In this document: piece after piece, positions 40,078 to 48,148 of the stretch
Layout: the number at the start of each line of letters is the position of its first letter
Numbering within the stretch: the stretch's first letter is position 1
Position numbers and translations under genes: made by a program
Assembly: GCF_004343585.1 (NCBI RefSeq)
Contig: NZ_SLYW01000010.1
Location: 62,001-126,000 of the forward strand
Origin: Neorhizobium sp. JUb45
GTDB taxonomy: Bacteria; Pseudomonadota; Alphaproteobacteria; Rhizobiales; Rhizobiaceae
Direction: 5' to 3'
DNA length: 64,000 nt
The notes under the pieces: generated by a model
Told to the model about the DNA's origin: nothing
Database searches by the model: none
Seen by the model: only the letters and a program-made list of their open reading frames with translations

Positions 40078-40923
40078 ATGTCCGACAACCATCTCACCGC
40101 ACCGACGAGTTTCGTTGACATCGACGGCACAAATTTCGCCTATCGTCGCTGGGGGAATGCCGAAAGCGGCCAGCCACCGCTTCTGTTCTTCCAGCATTTC
40201 CGCGGTGGCATGGACCACTGGGATCCGATCATGACCGATGGCCTCGCAGAGGGCAGGGAGGTGATCCTCTACAACTACCGTGGCTGCGCGTCCTCAACGG
40301 GAACGCCGCGGACCCGCATCGAAGACTACGCCGACGATGCCGCGAGCGTCATTCGGGCGCTTGGACTGTCAACCGTCGATGTCGTCGGCTTTTCTCTGGG
40401 CGGCATGGTCACGCAGGACTTTACCCGGCGTCATCCTGACCTCGTTCGCAAACTTATGCTGCTCGGTACGCAGCCGCGCGGCGGGAACCCGGACCCGAAT
40501 CCCAAGATTTTTGAGGTCGCGCCGCGGCCGCTACCGGTCGTGGATGACTTCCTGTTCCTGTTCTTCGGACCATCGGAGACCGCGAAGCAGGCTGGTCGTG
40601 ATTTCTGGGAGCGCAGACACCAACGGGTTGATCAGGATCCGCCGAGCTCGGTTGAACTCATGCAGGCCGAGATCGAGGCCAACACCGCTTTCGTAACGCC
40701 GCTCGACCCGGAACAGCCCTTCGCTCATCTGTCGGAGATCACCCAGCCGACGCTGATCGTGAATGGAGTGAACGACGTGATGATCGCCACGATCAATTCC
40801 TGGCACATGGTCCAGAACATTCCGAATGCCCAACTGATCGTCTATCCCGGTGCCGGCCATGGCGCTCAGTTCCAATATCCAGAACGCTTCCTCAGCCACG
40901 CCATCCAGTTCCTGGATGAGTAG
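40078..40923 (+). CDS. Alpha/beta hydrolase
   Basis: A 281-residue hydrolase, start MSDNHLTAPTSFVDIDGTNF. The oxyanion region is FFQHFRGGMDHWDPIM, the nucleophile VVGFSLGGMVTQDFTRRHPD, the acid IVNGVNDVMIATINS and the histidine YPGAGHGAQFQYPERFL. It is closest to the remnant at 27621 and a relative of the gene at 28163. It may be an esterase, epoxide or lactone hydrolase. Direct adjacency to two operators and the divergent TetR makes it the probable primary target of that regulator. Confidence 0.92.
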   Translation: MSDNHLTAPTSFVDIDGTNFAYRRWGNAESGQPPLLFFQHFRGGMDHWDPIMTDGLAEGREVILYNYRGCASSTGTPRTRIEDYADDAASVIRALGLSTVDVVGFSLGGMVTQDFTRRHPDLVRKLMLLGTQPRGGNPDPNPKIFEVAPRPLPVVDDFLFLFFGPSETAKQAGRDFWERRHQRVDQDPPSSVELMQAEIEANTAFVTPLDPEQPFAHLSEITQPTLIVNGVNDVMIATINSWHMVQNIPNAQLIVYPGAGHGAQFQYPERFLSHAIQFLDE

Positions 40924-40944
40924 AAGAGCTCCCTCCGGTGAAGA

Positions 40945-40978
40945 GGGCTACCTTCCACCCGGTTTGATAAGGTAGCCC
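40945..40978 (+). terminator. Hairpin after alpha/beta hydrolase
   Basis: GGGCTACCTT, 14-base loop, AAGGTAGCCC: a 10-bp stem 22 bases after the stop codon. No long T run follows. Confidence 0.6.
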
Positions 40979-40994
40979 GGAAAGCAGGTAACAG

Positions 40995-41195
40995 ATGTAT
41001 GCAACGTTCAGAGCCTCGACGTCGAAGTTCTTCGAAAAGTCGAGGTTGTTCCTCGACATAATTTCGGGAATGGACGACCCGCAGGGCGATTATATGTTTG
41101 CGGTTGATCGCCGATTGCGTGCCCTCGAGAGCGAAGTTCAACGACTCCAGGCTCGCGTCAGCGTACTGGAAGGAGGGGGCCAGGGAGGGGATTGA
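40995..41195 (+). CDS. Small coiled-coil-like protein, unrecognised (66 aa)
   Basis: The frame encodes MYATFRASTSKFFEKSRLFL, then DIISGMDDPQGDYMFAVDRR, LRALESEVQRLQARVSVLEG and GGQGGD. The last half has heptad-like hydrophobic spacing (L-A-L-E-V-L-V-L) consistent with a short coiled coil. I do not recognise a family; a shorter start at the MDDPQGDY methionine is possible. Protein-like composition is the main support. Confidence 0.45.
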   Translation: MYATFRASTSKFFEKSRLFLDIISGMDDPQGDYMFAVDRRLRALESEVQRLQARVSVLEGGGQGGD

Positions 41196-41320
41196 AGCAT
41201 TTCGGGGTATCCCTCCGTCCTGGTGCGCCTTGTCTATAGGAGCATTCTCGATGATCACGATCAGAGGGCAGGATGGCCAAATGGCTCGACAGATCCGATT
41301 TCAGGGTATATACGCATAGT

Positions 41321-41719
41321 ATGACAATATGTTACTCTACAATGCTCCGCCAGGCGACCCGCAAAGTCAGCTCAGTGTACGACGAGGCGCTCGCGTCTCT
41401 TGGCATCAATATTGCGCAGTATTCGCTGTTGAGAGCGATTGAACGGTTGCAACCCGTCAGCATAACAGAGCTAGGTCGCGATGCTGGGCTTGACCGTTCT
41501 ACTATCGGACGGAATGTCCGTGTGCTTGAGCGGGCGGGACTTGTCGATATGACGCGTGGCGCGGACGATCATCGGGAAGCCGCCGCATCGCTTTCCGATC
41601 AGGGCGCGCATGTGCTCGGGGAGGCGCGTCCCCTGTGGGCAAACTGCCAACAGGAAATCGAGAGCCGGCTTGGTCCGATCAAACTGACGGCATTGCAGGA
41701 AATCCTGCGTTCCTTCTGA
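41321..41719 (+). CDS. MarR-family transcriptional regulator
   Basis: A 132-residue regulator from the ATG at 41321. The core reads CYSTMLRQATRKVSSVYDEA, INIAQYSLLRAIERLQPVSI, TELGRDAGLDRSTIGRNVRV and the wing RGADDHREAAASLSDQG. MarR proteins respond to phenolic or electrophilic ligands. It leads a rightward run with an MFS transporter 21 bases later and an aldo/keto reductase, suggesting a regulator-exporter-enzyme operon. Confidence 0.87.
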   Translation: MTICYSTMLRQATRKVSSVYDEALASLGINIAQYSLLRAIERLQPVSITELGRDAGLDRSTIGRNVRVLERAGLVDMTRGADDHREAAASLSDQGAHVLGEARPLWANCQQEIESRLGPIKLTALQEILRSF

Positions 41720-41740
41720 AATTTAGCCTTAAACGGGCAT

Positions 41741-43078
41741 ATGCCGATAAATAAGCAGGATCTCATGACAGCACCCGACGCCTACTCGCAAAAACTTTCG
41801 CCGCTTGCAGCCCACCTGTCCCGAAAAGGAATTCATTATGGTTGGGTGGTGGTCGCCGTCACCTTTCTCACCATGATGGTCGGGGCGAGTGCGGTCGGTG
41901 CGCCTGGCGTCCTGATTGGGCCACTGCAGAAGGAATATGGCTGGAGCGTCGCCGACATTTCCGCAGCCTTTGCCATACGCTTTCTGCTGTTCGGCGCTGT
42001 CGGCCCGTTTGCAGCCGCTTTTCTGACCCGCTTCGGTGTCAAGCGAGTGTCGATTTTTTCGATTGTCCTGATTGCCATGGGTGTCGTTGGTTCTTTCACC
42101 ATGTCCAGCCTGGCCGAGCTCTTCCTGCTTTGGGGTGTCGTGGTCGGACTGGGGACCGGTTTTACGGCGATGGTGCTCGGCGCCACAGTCGCGACGCGCT
42201 GGTTCGTCGCGCGTCGCGGGCTGGTGATCGGTCTTCTGAGCGCGAGTGTTGCAACCGGCCAGGTGCTGTTCATGCCCGCCTTTGCGGCGCTCGAGCAGGC
42301 ATGGGGATGGCGCATCGCGCTGAGCCTTCTGCTCGGACTACTCGCGGTGGCTACCGTCGTTGTGTTAATGTTGATGCGCGATCATCCGGCAGATGTCGGC
42401 CTTCTTCCTTACGGGGCAAGTGAAGCGCCTGCCGAGGCTCCACAAGCATCGTCGCTTGCTCACACGCTTGTCACACCGATCCGGGTGCTCGTCGACGCAT
42501 CGCGCTCGGGAACCTTCTGGATCCTGTTCGGCACCTTCTTCATCTGCGGCGCCACCACGACCGGGCTCGTGCAGACCCATCTGGTATCCATCTGCGGCGA
42601 TTTCGGCATCGCGCCGATCACCGCCGCCTGGATGCTTGCCGCCATCGGTGCCTTCAATCTGGTTGGGACCATCGGTTCCGGCTGGCTCTCCGATCGCTTC
42701 GACAGTCGCTGGCTGCTGTTCTGGTACTATGGCCTTCGCGGTCTCTCACTCTTCTACCTTCCCTTTACGGATTTCGGCTTCTACGAACTGACGCTGTTCA
42801 CCGTCTTTTATGGCCTTGACTGGCTGGCCACCGTGCCGCCGACGGTAAAGCTTGCAGCCGAGAGGTTCGGAGGCAACGCCACGATCGTTTTCGGCTGGGT
42901 GTTCTTTGGCCACCAGCTTGGCTCCGCACTCGCAGCCTGGGGGGCAGGTCTGACCCGCATCGTATACGAAACCTATCTCCCTACCTTCTACATCGCCGGC
43001 ATCCTGTGCCTGATCGCAGCACTCGCAGTCTTCGCAATCAACCGGGCACAACCCGGACCGGAATTGCAGACCGCCTGA
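41741..43078 (+). CDS. MFS transporter, monocarboxylate/oxalate-formate antiporter-like
   Basis: A 445-residue twelve-helix transporter; an ATG at 41765 is an alternative start. The first helix region HYGWVVVAVTFLTMMVGASA and IGPLQKEYGWSVADISAAFA are typical of the OFA/MCT branch of MFS, which import or export organic acids. The middle loop is long and charged (ASEAPAEAPQASSLAHTL). The C-terminal half contains LSDRFDSRWLLFWYYGLRGL. It probably carries an organic acid or similar compound handled by the neighbouring aldo/keto reductase. Confidence 0.9.
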   Translation: MPINKQDLMTAPDAYSQKLSPLAAHLSRKGIHYGWVVVAVTFLTMMVGASAVGAPGVLIGPLQKEYGWSVADISAAFAIRFLLFGAVGPFAAAFLTRFGVKRVSIFSIVLIAMGVVGSFTMSSLAELFLLWGVVVGLGTGFTAMVLGATVATRWFVARRGLVIGLLSASVATGQVLFMPAFAALEQAWGWRIALSLLLGLLAVATVVVLMLMRDHPADVGLLPYGASEAPAEAPQASSLAHTLVTPIRVLVDASRSGTFWILFGTFFICGATTTGLVQTHLVSICGDFGIAPITAAWMLAAIGAFNLVGTIGSGWLSDRFDSRWLLFWYYGLRGLSLFYLPFTDFGFYELTLFTVFYGLDWLATVPPTVKLAAERFGGNATIVFGWVFFGHQLGSALAAWGAGLTRIVYETYLPTFYIAGILCLIAALAVFAINRAQPGPELQTA

Positions 43079-43103
43079 AAAATCCAGCAAAAGAGGAAAT
43101 ACC

Positions 43104-44114
43104 ATGGACTACACAGTTTTCGGAAACACCGGCCTGCGTGTGTCGCAGATTGCACTTGGAACAGGGTCGTTCGGAACCGGCTGGGGACATGGCGCCACGG
43201 CAGAAGACAGCGCCCAGATCTTCAATGCCTACGTCGATGCTGGCGGCAATTTCATCGACACAGCGGACGTCTACCAGTTCGGCCAATCCGAAGAAATTCT
43301 TGGCGAGCTGCTTCAGGGCCGCCGCGAGAATTTCGTGCTCGCGACAAAGTTCACTAACGGGGCCGCGCCCAACGCCGATCGTCTGGTGACCGGCAACAGC
43401 CGCAAGGCCATGGTCGCTTCGGTCGAAGCGAGCCTCAGGCGGCTCAAGACCGACCGCATCGACATCTACTGGGTTCATCACCCCGATGGCCTGACGCCTT
43501 CGGAAGAGATCGTCCGTGGTCTCGACGATCTCGCACGTGCCGGCAAGATCCTTTATGCAGGCCTGTCGAATTTTTCGGCATGGCGGCTGGCGCGTGCCGT
43601 CACCGTTGCAGAACTGACCCGCGCCGTGCCGATCGCCGCCGCCCAGTTTGAGCATAGCCTTGTGCATCGCGAACCCGAGGCAGATCTTTTCCCTGCGTCC
43701 AAGGCGCTTGGTCTTGGCATCGTAACCTGGTCGCCGCTCGGTGGCGGCGTGCTTACCGGCAAATATCGCAAGGGTGAAACCGGCCGCGCCGAGGGCATGG
43801 GCGGCCGTGTGTTCCAGGCTGAAAACAGTGAACAGCGGACCCGTATTCTCGATACCGTTCTGGCTATTGCCGATGAACTCGGCACGAGTCCCGATCGGGT
43901 GGCGATCGCCTGGGCCACCCTTCATGGTGCAGTGCCGATGATCGGGCCGCGCACGCTCAGCCAATTCGAAGGTAATATCGGCGCCATCTCGCTCAAACTC
44001 GACCCCGAGCAGGTCAGGCGCCTTGACGAAGTGAGCAGCCTAGTGGCGGCACCTGCGACCCGCGCCGCCAGCCCGCAGGACAATGCCGTCCTTCCGGGAA
44101 AGATCGTTGCCTGA
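43104..44114 (+). CDS. Aldo/keto reductase
   Basis: A 336-residue (beta/alpha)8 NADPH enzyme reducing aldehydes and ketones. The catalytic tetrad is visible: Asp and Tyr in NFIDTADVYQFGQSEEILG, Lys in FVLATKFTNG and His in IDIYWVHHPDG. The cofactor C-terminal region is RVAIAWATLHGAVPMIGPRT. It starts 25 bases after the MFS stop with AAGAGGAAA as ribosome-binding site. Two hairpins follow it, closing the MarR-MFS-AKR operon. Confidence 0.93.
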   Translation: MDYTVFGNTGLRVSQIALGTGSFGTGWGHGATAEDSAQIFNAYVDAGGNFIDTADVYQFGQSEEILGELLQGRRENFVLATKFTNGAAPNADRLVTGNSRKAMVASVEASLRRLKTDRIDIYWVHHPDGLTPSEEIVRGLDDLARAGKILYAGLSNFSAWRLARAVTVAELTRAVPIAAAQFEHSLVHREPEADLFPASKALGLGIVTWSPLGGGVLTGKYRKGETGRAEGMGGRVFQAENSEQRTRILDTVLAIADELGTSPDRVAIAWATLHGAVPMIGPRTLSQFEGNIGAISLKLDPEQVRRLDEVSSLVAAPATRAASPQDNAVLPGKIVA

Positions 44115-44137
44115 GGCTTTACAAGCGCGAACGACGC

Positions 44138-44179
44138 AATTGGCCCAGAGCCAATTTCGCCCGGCATGAGATGCCGGGC
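44138..44179 (+). terminator. Tandem hairpins after the aldo/keto reductase
   Basis: AATTGGC-CCAGA-GCCAATT (44138-44156), then GCCCGGCAT-GAG-ATGCCGGGC (44159-44179), a 9-bp stem. They separate the accessory island from the traR gene. Confidence 0.7.
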
Positions 44180-44312
44180 TCAATCTTCTCGAAATGAAAA
44201 GTTCCATAATTTATCCTATACAATCTTAGGTTGTTCATCAGATTGGTGCTATAAGAAACGTTGAGGGACTCTCATGATCTGTTCCACCTGACCACTAAAA
44301 CGGAGTGAGAAA

Positions 44313-45017
44313 ATGCAGCACTGGCTGGACAAGCTGACCGATCTCGCGGCGATACAAGGCGACGAAAGCATCCTGACGCAGGGCCTTTCCGACCTCACCC
44401 AACATTTTGGCTTCACCGGCTACGCCTATCTCCATATCCAACACAAACATATCATCGCGGTTACCAATTATCATCGCGACTGGCGGTCGACCTATTTCGA
44501 CAAAAAATTCGACAAGGTAGATCCCGTCGTCAAACGCGCGAAGTCACGAAAGCAAATATTTACGTGGTCCAGCGAACAGGATCGCGCGAAGCAATCGAAG
44601 GAAGAGCGTGCCTTCTATGCGCATGCTGCCGATTTCGGCATCCGCTCCGGGGTCACTGTTGCGATCAAGACTGCCAACGGCTCGATGTCGATGTTCACCC
44701 TGGCGTCAGAACGGCCAGAGATCGATCTCAACCGCGAGATCGACGCGGTCGCAGCCGCGGCTGCTGTCGGACAACTCCATACCCGCATCTCGTTCCTTCA
44801 GACCACTCCGACCGTGGAAGATGCCGCCTGGCTCGATCCTAAAGAAGCGACCTATCTCAGATGGATCGCCGTCGGCATGACGATGGAGGAGATTGCCGAT
44901 GTGGAGGGCGTCAAATACAACAGCGTCCGCGTCAAGCTTCGTGAGGCGATGAAGCGCTTCGAAGTTCGGAGCAAGGCCCATCTCACCGCGCTTGCAATCC
45001 GCAGAAAGCTGATGTGA
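44313..45017 (+). CDS. traR: TraR, LuxR-type quorum-sensing activator of conjugation
   Basis: A 234-residue protein, exactly the length of Ti-plasmid TraR, starting MQHWLDKLTDLAAIQGDESI. The acyl-homoserine-lactone domain keeps YLHIQHKHIIAVTNYHRDW, then FDKVDPVVKRAKSR and FTWSS (the Tyr, Trp, Asp and Trp ligand contacts). The C-terminal HTH is DPKEATYLRWIAVGMTMEEI, ADVEGVKYNSVRVKLREAMK. With autoinducer it dimerises, binds tra boxes and activates transfer genes. The traI synthase gene is not in the window. Convergent with the antiactivator traM. Confidence 0.96.
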   Translation: MQHWLDKLTDLAAIQGDESILTQGLSDLTQHFGFTGYAYLHIQHKHIIAVTNYHRDWRSTYFDKKFDKVDPVVKRAKSRKQIFTWSSEQDRAKQSKEERAFYAHAADFGIRSGVTVAIKTANGSMSMFTLASERPEIDLNREIDAVAAAAAVGQLHTRISFLQTTPTVEDAAWLDPKEATYLRWIAVGMTMEEIADVEGVKYNSVRVKLREAMKRFEVRSKAHLTALAIRRKLM

Positions 45018-45064
45018 GAGCGCCTGTCGCCGAATTGCTCACCAGGCGTGGTACTGAAACCGGA

Positions 45065-45373
45065 TCAGTTAACGGTCACCTTCGGGATGTAGCCGAGGAT
45101 GCTAAGCAGGGAGCTTACTGCGCTCATCTGCGCGTGCATCTCGATGCTGGCCTCAATGAAACAAAGATGCTGTGGGCCACCGGTCAATTCACCTGACTTA
45201 TAGCTTTCCGGCAGTGCCTGGAACAGTTCGTCAGCCTTTTCGACTAACCGCCGGTGCGTTCGGATCGCGTCGACGGTAAGGCTCTCCAAGTCGGCGGGAG
45301 GTAGTCCCCGCGTTAGCCCCACCACTGGCCGGAGCTCGACTTCCTTCGACAAGTTCACATCTTCCGATTCCAT
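45065..45373 (-). CDS. traM: TraM, antiactivator of TraR
   Basis: A 102-residue all-helical protein that binds TraR and blocks DNA binding. It has the TraM pattern VVGLTRGLPPADLESLTVDA, IRTHRRLVEKADELFQALPE, GGPQHLCFIEASIEMHAQMS and C-terminal SSLLSILGYIPKV. It is convergent with traR, 47 bases apart. In Ti plasmids traM is itself TraR-activated; a degenerate tra box at 45659 lies upstream of it here. Confidence 0.94.
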   Translation of the reverse strand: MESEDVNLSKEVELRPVVGLTRGLPPADLESLTVDAIRTHRRLVEKADELFQALPESYKSGELTGGPQHLCFIEASIEMHAQMSAVSSLLSILGYIPKVTVN

Positions 45374-45791
45374 TCTTCCAACCCTGGTTTTGTCTGCGGT
45401 CCGCCCCCGCTGACGTTGAACCCTATGAACCCTAGCCGGGGGTTAGAATCCGAGATGAATCGGCCCTGAGACCTTTAGCACCGAAGCGCCTGGACATGAG
45501 TCACAGGCCCCCGGCCATAAGGTCAGAGGATTCCTGGCGCCATTTCGGTCAGCGCCAACCTTTCATCTGCGGATTCTAAGCCGCAACACAGCACGTACTG
45601 CGTCCCGGCCTTTATAAGAGTCATTTCAACGAGATGCCAGCGGGGATTGCCATCGCGAACGTGCAAATCTTCACATCCAAGATGCGTCCGACGCCAGGGA
45701 TTCCGTTCCGATCAGTATTTTCGAGCGTAGCCCAAGCACTCTGAAACCGTTGCTGGGCAATTGCTTTGGATTGATCAACCGATGGTAACGC
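45374..45791. other. Intergenic region between traM and traH
   Basis: 418 bases with no supported gene. It holds the traM promoter region and one imperfect tra box (45659-45676). Nothing else is recognised. Confidence 0.4.
45659..45676. promoter_or_regulatory. Imperfect tra box
   Basis: ACGTGCAAATCTTCACAT, 16 of 18 positions identical to the perfect tra box at 51638. It lies 286 bases upstream of traM and downstream of traH, so TraR activation of traM is the likely role. Confidence 0.65.
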
Positions 45792-46421
45792 CTACTTTTG
45801 ATGAGCACCGATGCCGGACAGGTCGATCCTGATCCCTGCTTTGTTAGGATCGGATCCCGAAGCTTCGGCTGGTGTTTCGGGCTTGGCTTCATCCTCCGGA
45901 AGGCCCGCTTGTGTGTCGGTGCCTTCGCGCCTGACCGGCCCCGGCTGGGCGAGCTTTATATTACCCGGATCTTCCGCCCGAAACACTGCCGTTCCTTCGA
46001 AAAATCCCGTCTGCCAGGCGATGATCGCATCGTCGAACACTTGCGGCAGGACTTGCCTCTCGGTCGGGTTGCCGTACCATTTGGTCACGATCCGGTAGAC
46101 CTTGGCGAACAGGGCCGTGCCCAAGCGCATGTTCTCACAAGCATCGACCAGGTCCGGCTTCAGCTGGCCCGCCTCCACGATGCCGAGCCCTGCGGGATAC
46201 TGCGTAATGCCAACACGAACGGTATTGCGACCAAGGTTGTCGCGGATCAGCACCAACGCCTCCTCCGCCGTCTTCGGTCTGGGCACCAGTATGACGCGGT
46301 TTCCGGAGCGGACCGTGACTGCGAGCGGGTCCGGTACCCCTGCCCGCTCTATGAACTGCTCGACGATCGCCGGCTTCAGGCCGGGATCGCTGCATTCCTT
46401 GATGAGGGCGGCATCGACCAT
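45792..46421 (-). CDS. traH: TraH, conjugal transfer protein
   Basis: A 209-residue protein. The ATG at 46421 is chosen because AAGGAG lies nine bases upstream, just after the traB stop; another ATG sits three codons earlier. It matches rhizobial TraH: DAALIKECSDPGLKPAIVEQ, FIERAGVPDPLAVTVRSGNR, GITQYPAGLGIVEAGQLKPD and the proline/glutamate-rich C-terminus. It is the last gene of traAFBH. The central region resembles lytic transglycosylase-like folds, but the function in mating is not settled. Confidence 0.9.
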   Translation of the reverse strand: MVDAALIKECSDPGLKPAIVEQFIERAGVPDPLAVTVRSGNRVILVPRPKTAEEALVLIRDNLGRNTVRVGITQYPAGLGIVEAGQLKPDLVDACENMRLGTALFAKVYRIVTKWYGNPTERQVLPQVFDDAIIAWQTGFFEGTAVFRAEDPGNIKLAQPGPVRREGTDTQAGLPEDEAKPETPAEASGSDPNKAGIRIDLSGIGAHQK

Positions 46422-46434
46422 CGCGAACATCTCC

Positions 46435-47712
46435 TTATTTGTTGAACGCCGTGACGACGGGCAGTCCGAACAGTTTTGCCCAGGCGACCACGCTCGCGTT
46501 CTGAATGGCAACGATCGACGTTCCCGCGGTCCACCATCCATTGCCCGGGGCGACGATTGCGCTGGGGGAATGCAGCATCGAGTGCAGGACCGGCCAAAGC
46601 AGGAGCTGTTCGTAGCAGATCAGCACGGCGAGCTTCTGGCCGTCGCTTTGCACAACTGGATTGCCGAAGAAGTTGGCGCGGGCACCACCGCCCTGCCCGG
46701 TCCATGCCCGCCATGGCTGCCACATGGACACCGGGACCGGCATGCGTTGGCGATAGAGAATTCGAGCTTCGTCAGCCGAAATCGCGACCATGACATTGTC
46801 GTAGCCGCCCGGATCGATGACATCAGCGCCGGCGATCACAGTGAGCTCCGAGCCTCGCAAGCCTTGGCTCCAAAACCTCGCGACGGTCGGCGTCCAGAAG
46901 CCCAATGCACTTTCGGGAAGAACGATGAAACGGGTTTTCTCTGATGCCGCCGCGCGCACCGTTGCAATCAGGTCACGGTGATAGTCAAGCGAGCCGTCTC
47001 GTCCGAGGCTCGAGCCCTGTTCGAGGTCGACGCCCTTCCATCCCTCGGGTAGATTCGGTGATGTCCACGTAGCGGCGGACCAGAGCCAGAATCCTCCCAG
47101 GACGATGGCGACAGCCGGCCAACATCGCGATGTCATTATCGCGAGGCCGGCTGTCATGGCGACCAGCCCGCACCATCCCCATCCCGGAAAGAGCACGCCT
47201 GCAGCGGTGAGCGGATGTGCCCAGCCGGTTATGCCGAAGGGCGGCAGCCCCATAAGCACCGCCGCCGCCAGATAGCGCGCCGCCATTGCCAATCCCGTTC
47301 GACCTTCTCCCGGAGACTTGCCTTCCGGTCGCGCCTTCCAGAGCACCGCATGCACGCCGGCGAAGGTGAGTGAAGCAGATGTCCAGAGCAGAAGCCCAGG
47401 CCATAGATCGGCGGCATAGAAGTTGGCGACACCCTGCGGCAGCCCACGCGAAGCAGCCAGAAAATATCCGGCCGACACGAGCAACGCGGTCAGTCTGGAC
47501 GGCGACATCGCCCAGAGCGCCGGAAACAACACAGCAACCGGAAGGGTCAAGACATGGCCGCTCCAGGCAGTCCAGCCGCATGCGACGGATACCGCGATGA
47601 GCAGGCAGGATCGCCGCCAGTTATGGATCGAATGTGAGGACCGGCCGCGCCAGGCCGAGAAGGCCCGTGTCCGGAACCGGCCCGAAATACCGACTATCAT
47701 AGGAGCTCGCAA
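46435..47712 (-). CDS. traB: TraB, conjugal transfer protein with nitrilase-like domain
   Basis: A 425-residue membrane protein. The N-terminal half has several hydrophobic segments (VLTLPVAVLFPALWAMSPSR; YLAAAVLMGLPPFGITGWAH). The C-terminal half is a carbon-nitrogen-hydrolase domain like that of apolipoprotein N-acyltransferase, with Glu in IVLPESALGFWTP and Cys in LAVLICYEQLLLWP. The usual catalytic lysine region reads LYRQRMPVPVSMW, so activity is uncertain. It overlaps traF by 92 bases if the first ATG is used; no better start lies downstream. Confidence 0.92.
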   Translation of the reverse strand: MRAPMIVGISGRFRTRAFSAWRGRSSHSIHNWRRSCLLIAVSVACGWTAWSGHVLTLPVAVLFPALWAMSPSRLTALLVSAGYFLAASRGLPQGVANFYAADLWPGLLLWTSASLTFAGVHAVLWKARPEGKSPGEGRTGLAMAARYLAAAVLMGLPPFGITGWAHPLTAAGVLFPGWGWCGLVAMTAGLAIMTSRCWPAVAIVLGGFWLWSAATWTSPNLPEGWKGVDLEQGSSLGRDGSLDYHRDLIATVRAAASEKTRFIVLPESALGFWTPTVARFWSQGLRGSELTVIAGADVIDPGGYDNVMVAISADEARILYRQRMPVPVSMWQPWRAWTGQGGGARANFFGNPVVQSDGQKLAVLICYEQLLLWPVLHSMLHSPSAIVAPGNGWWTAGTSIVAIQNASVVAWAKLFGLPVVTAFNK

Positions 47713-48148
47713 AGGATGAGTGAAGAAACAGATATCTCAGTGGCACGATGCCGGTTTTGAACGGTGTGATCGCTCTGCCCTCGCCATCGCTCGCGCGAAC
47801 GATCGATGAGGCGAGAGGCCTACCGTCGACAGTGACATTCGCGCCTATTTCCACATGCTGTCCGGGAAGCGCCGCCACTGTCTTGATCAGCGGCGCAAAG
47901 CCACCGGGGCAGAGGCCACGCCTGACATAGCCGCGGTGCCGTGCTTCCTCGAATGAAGCGGTTGCCGGTGGGCAGATGAACACGAGATCGCCGGCTTCGA
48001 CCGGACGCTGCAGGGCCACGATACGCCAGAGCCCAAGCGGCTCGCTCGGCGTCAGGTTCAACCGAAAGCCGCCCATATAGGCGACTGCCACTAGTGCCGC
48101 GATCGCCCCGCCCGCGCCGGCCAGGAACAGGAGAAGCCGCCGCCTCAT
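47621..48148 (-). CDS. traF: TraF, conjugation-associated serine peptidase (signal-peptidase family)
   Basis: A 175-residue S26-type protease with an N-terminal membrane anchor (LLLFLAGAGGAIAALVAVAY). The catalytic serine is in LTPSEPLGLWR and the lysine in APLIKTVAALPGQ. Relatives process the pilin for transfer (TraF of RP4 cyclises TrbC). Its start overlaps the traA stop by four bases. Located in traA-traF-traB-traH order as on Ti plasmids. Confidence 0.94.
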   Translation of the reverse strand: MRRRLLLFLAGAGGAIAALVAVAYMGGFRLNLTPSEPLGLWRIVALQRPVEAGDLVFICPPATASFEEARHRGYVRRGLCPGGFAPLIKTVAALPGQHVEIGANVTVDGRPLASSIVRASDGEGRAITPFKTGIVPLRYLFLHSSFASSYDSRYFGPVPDTGLLGLARPVLTFDP

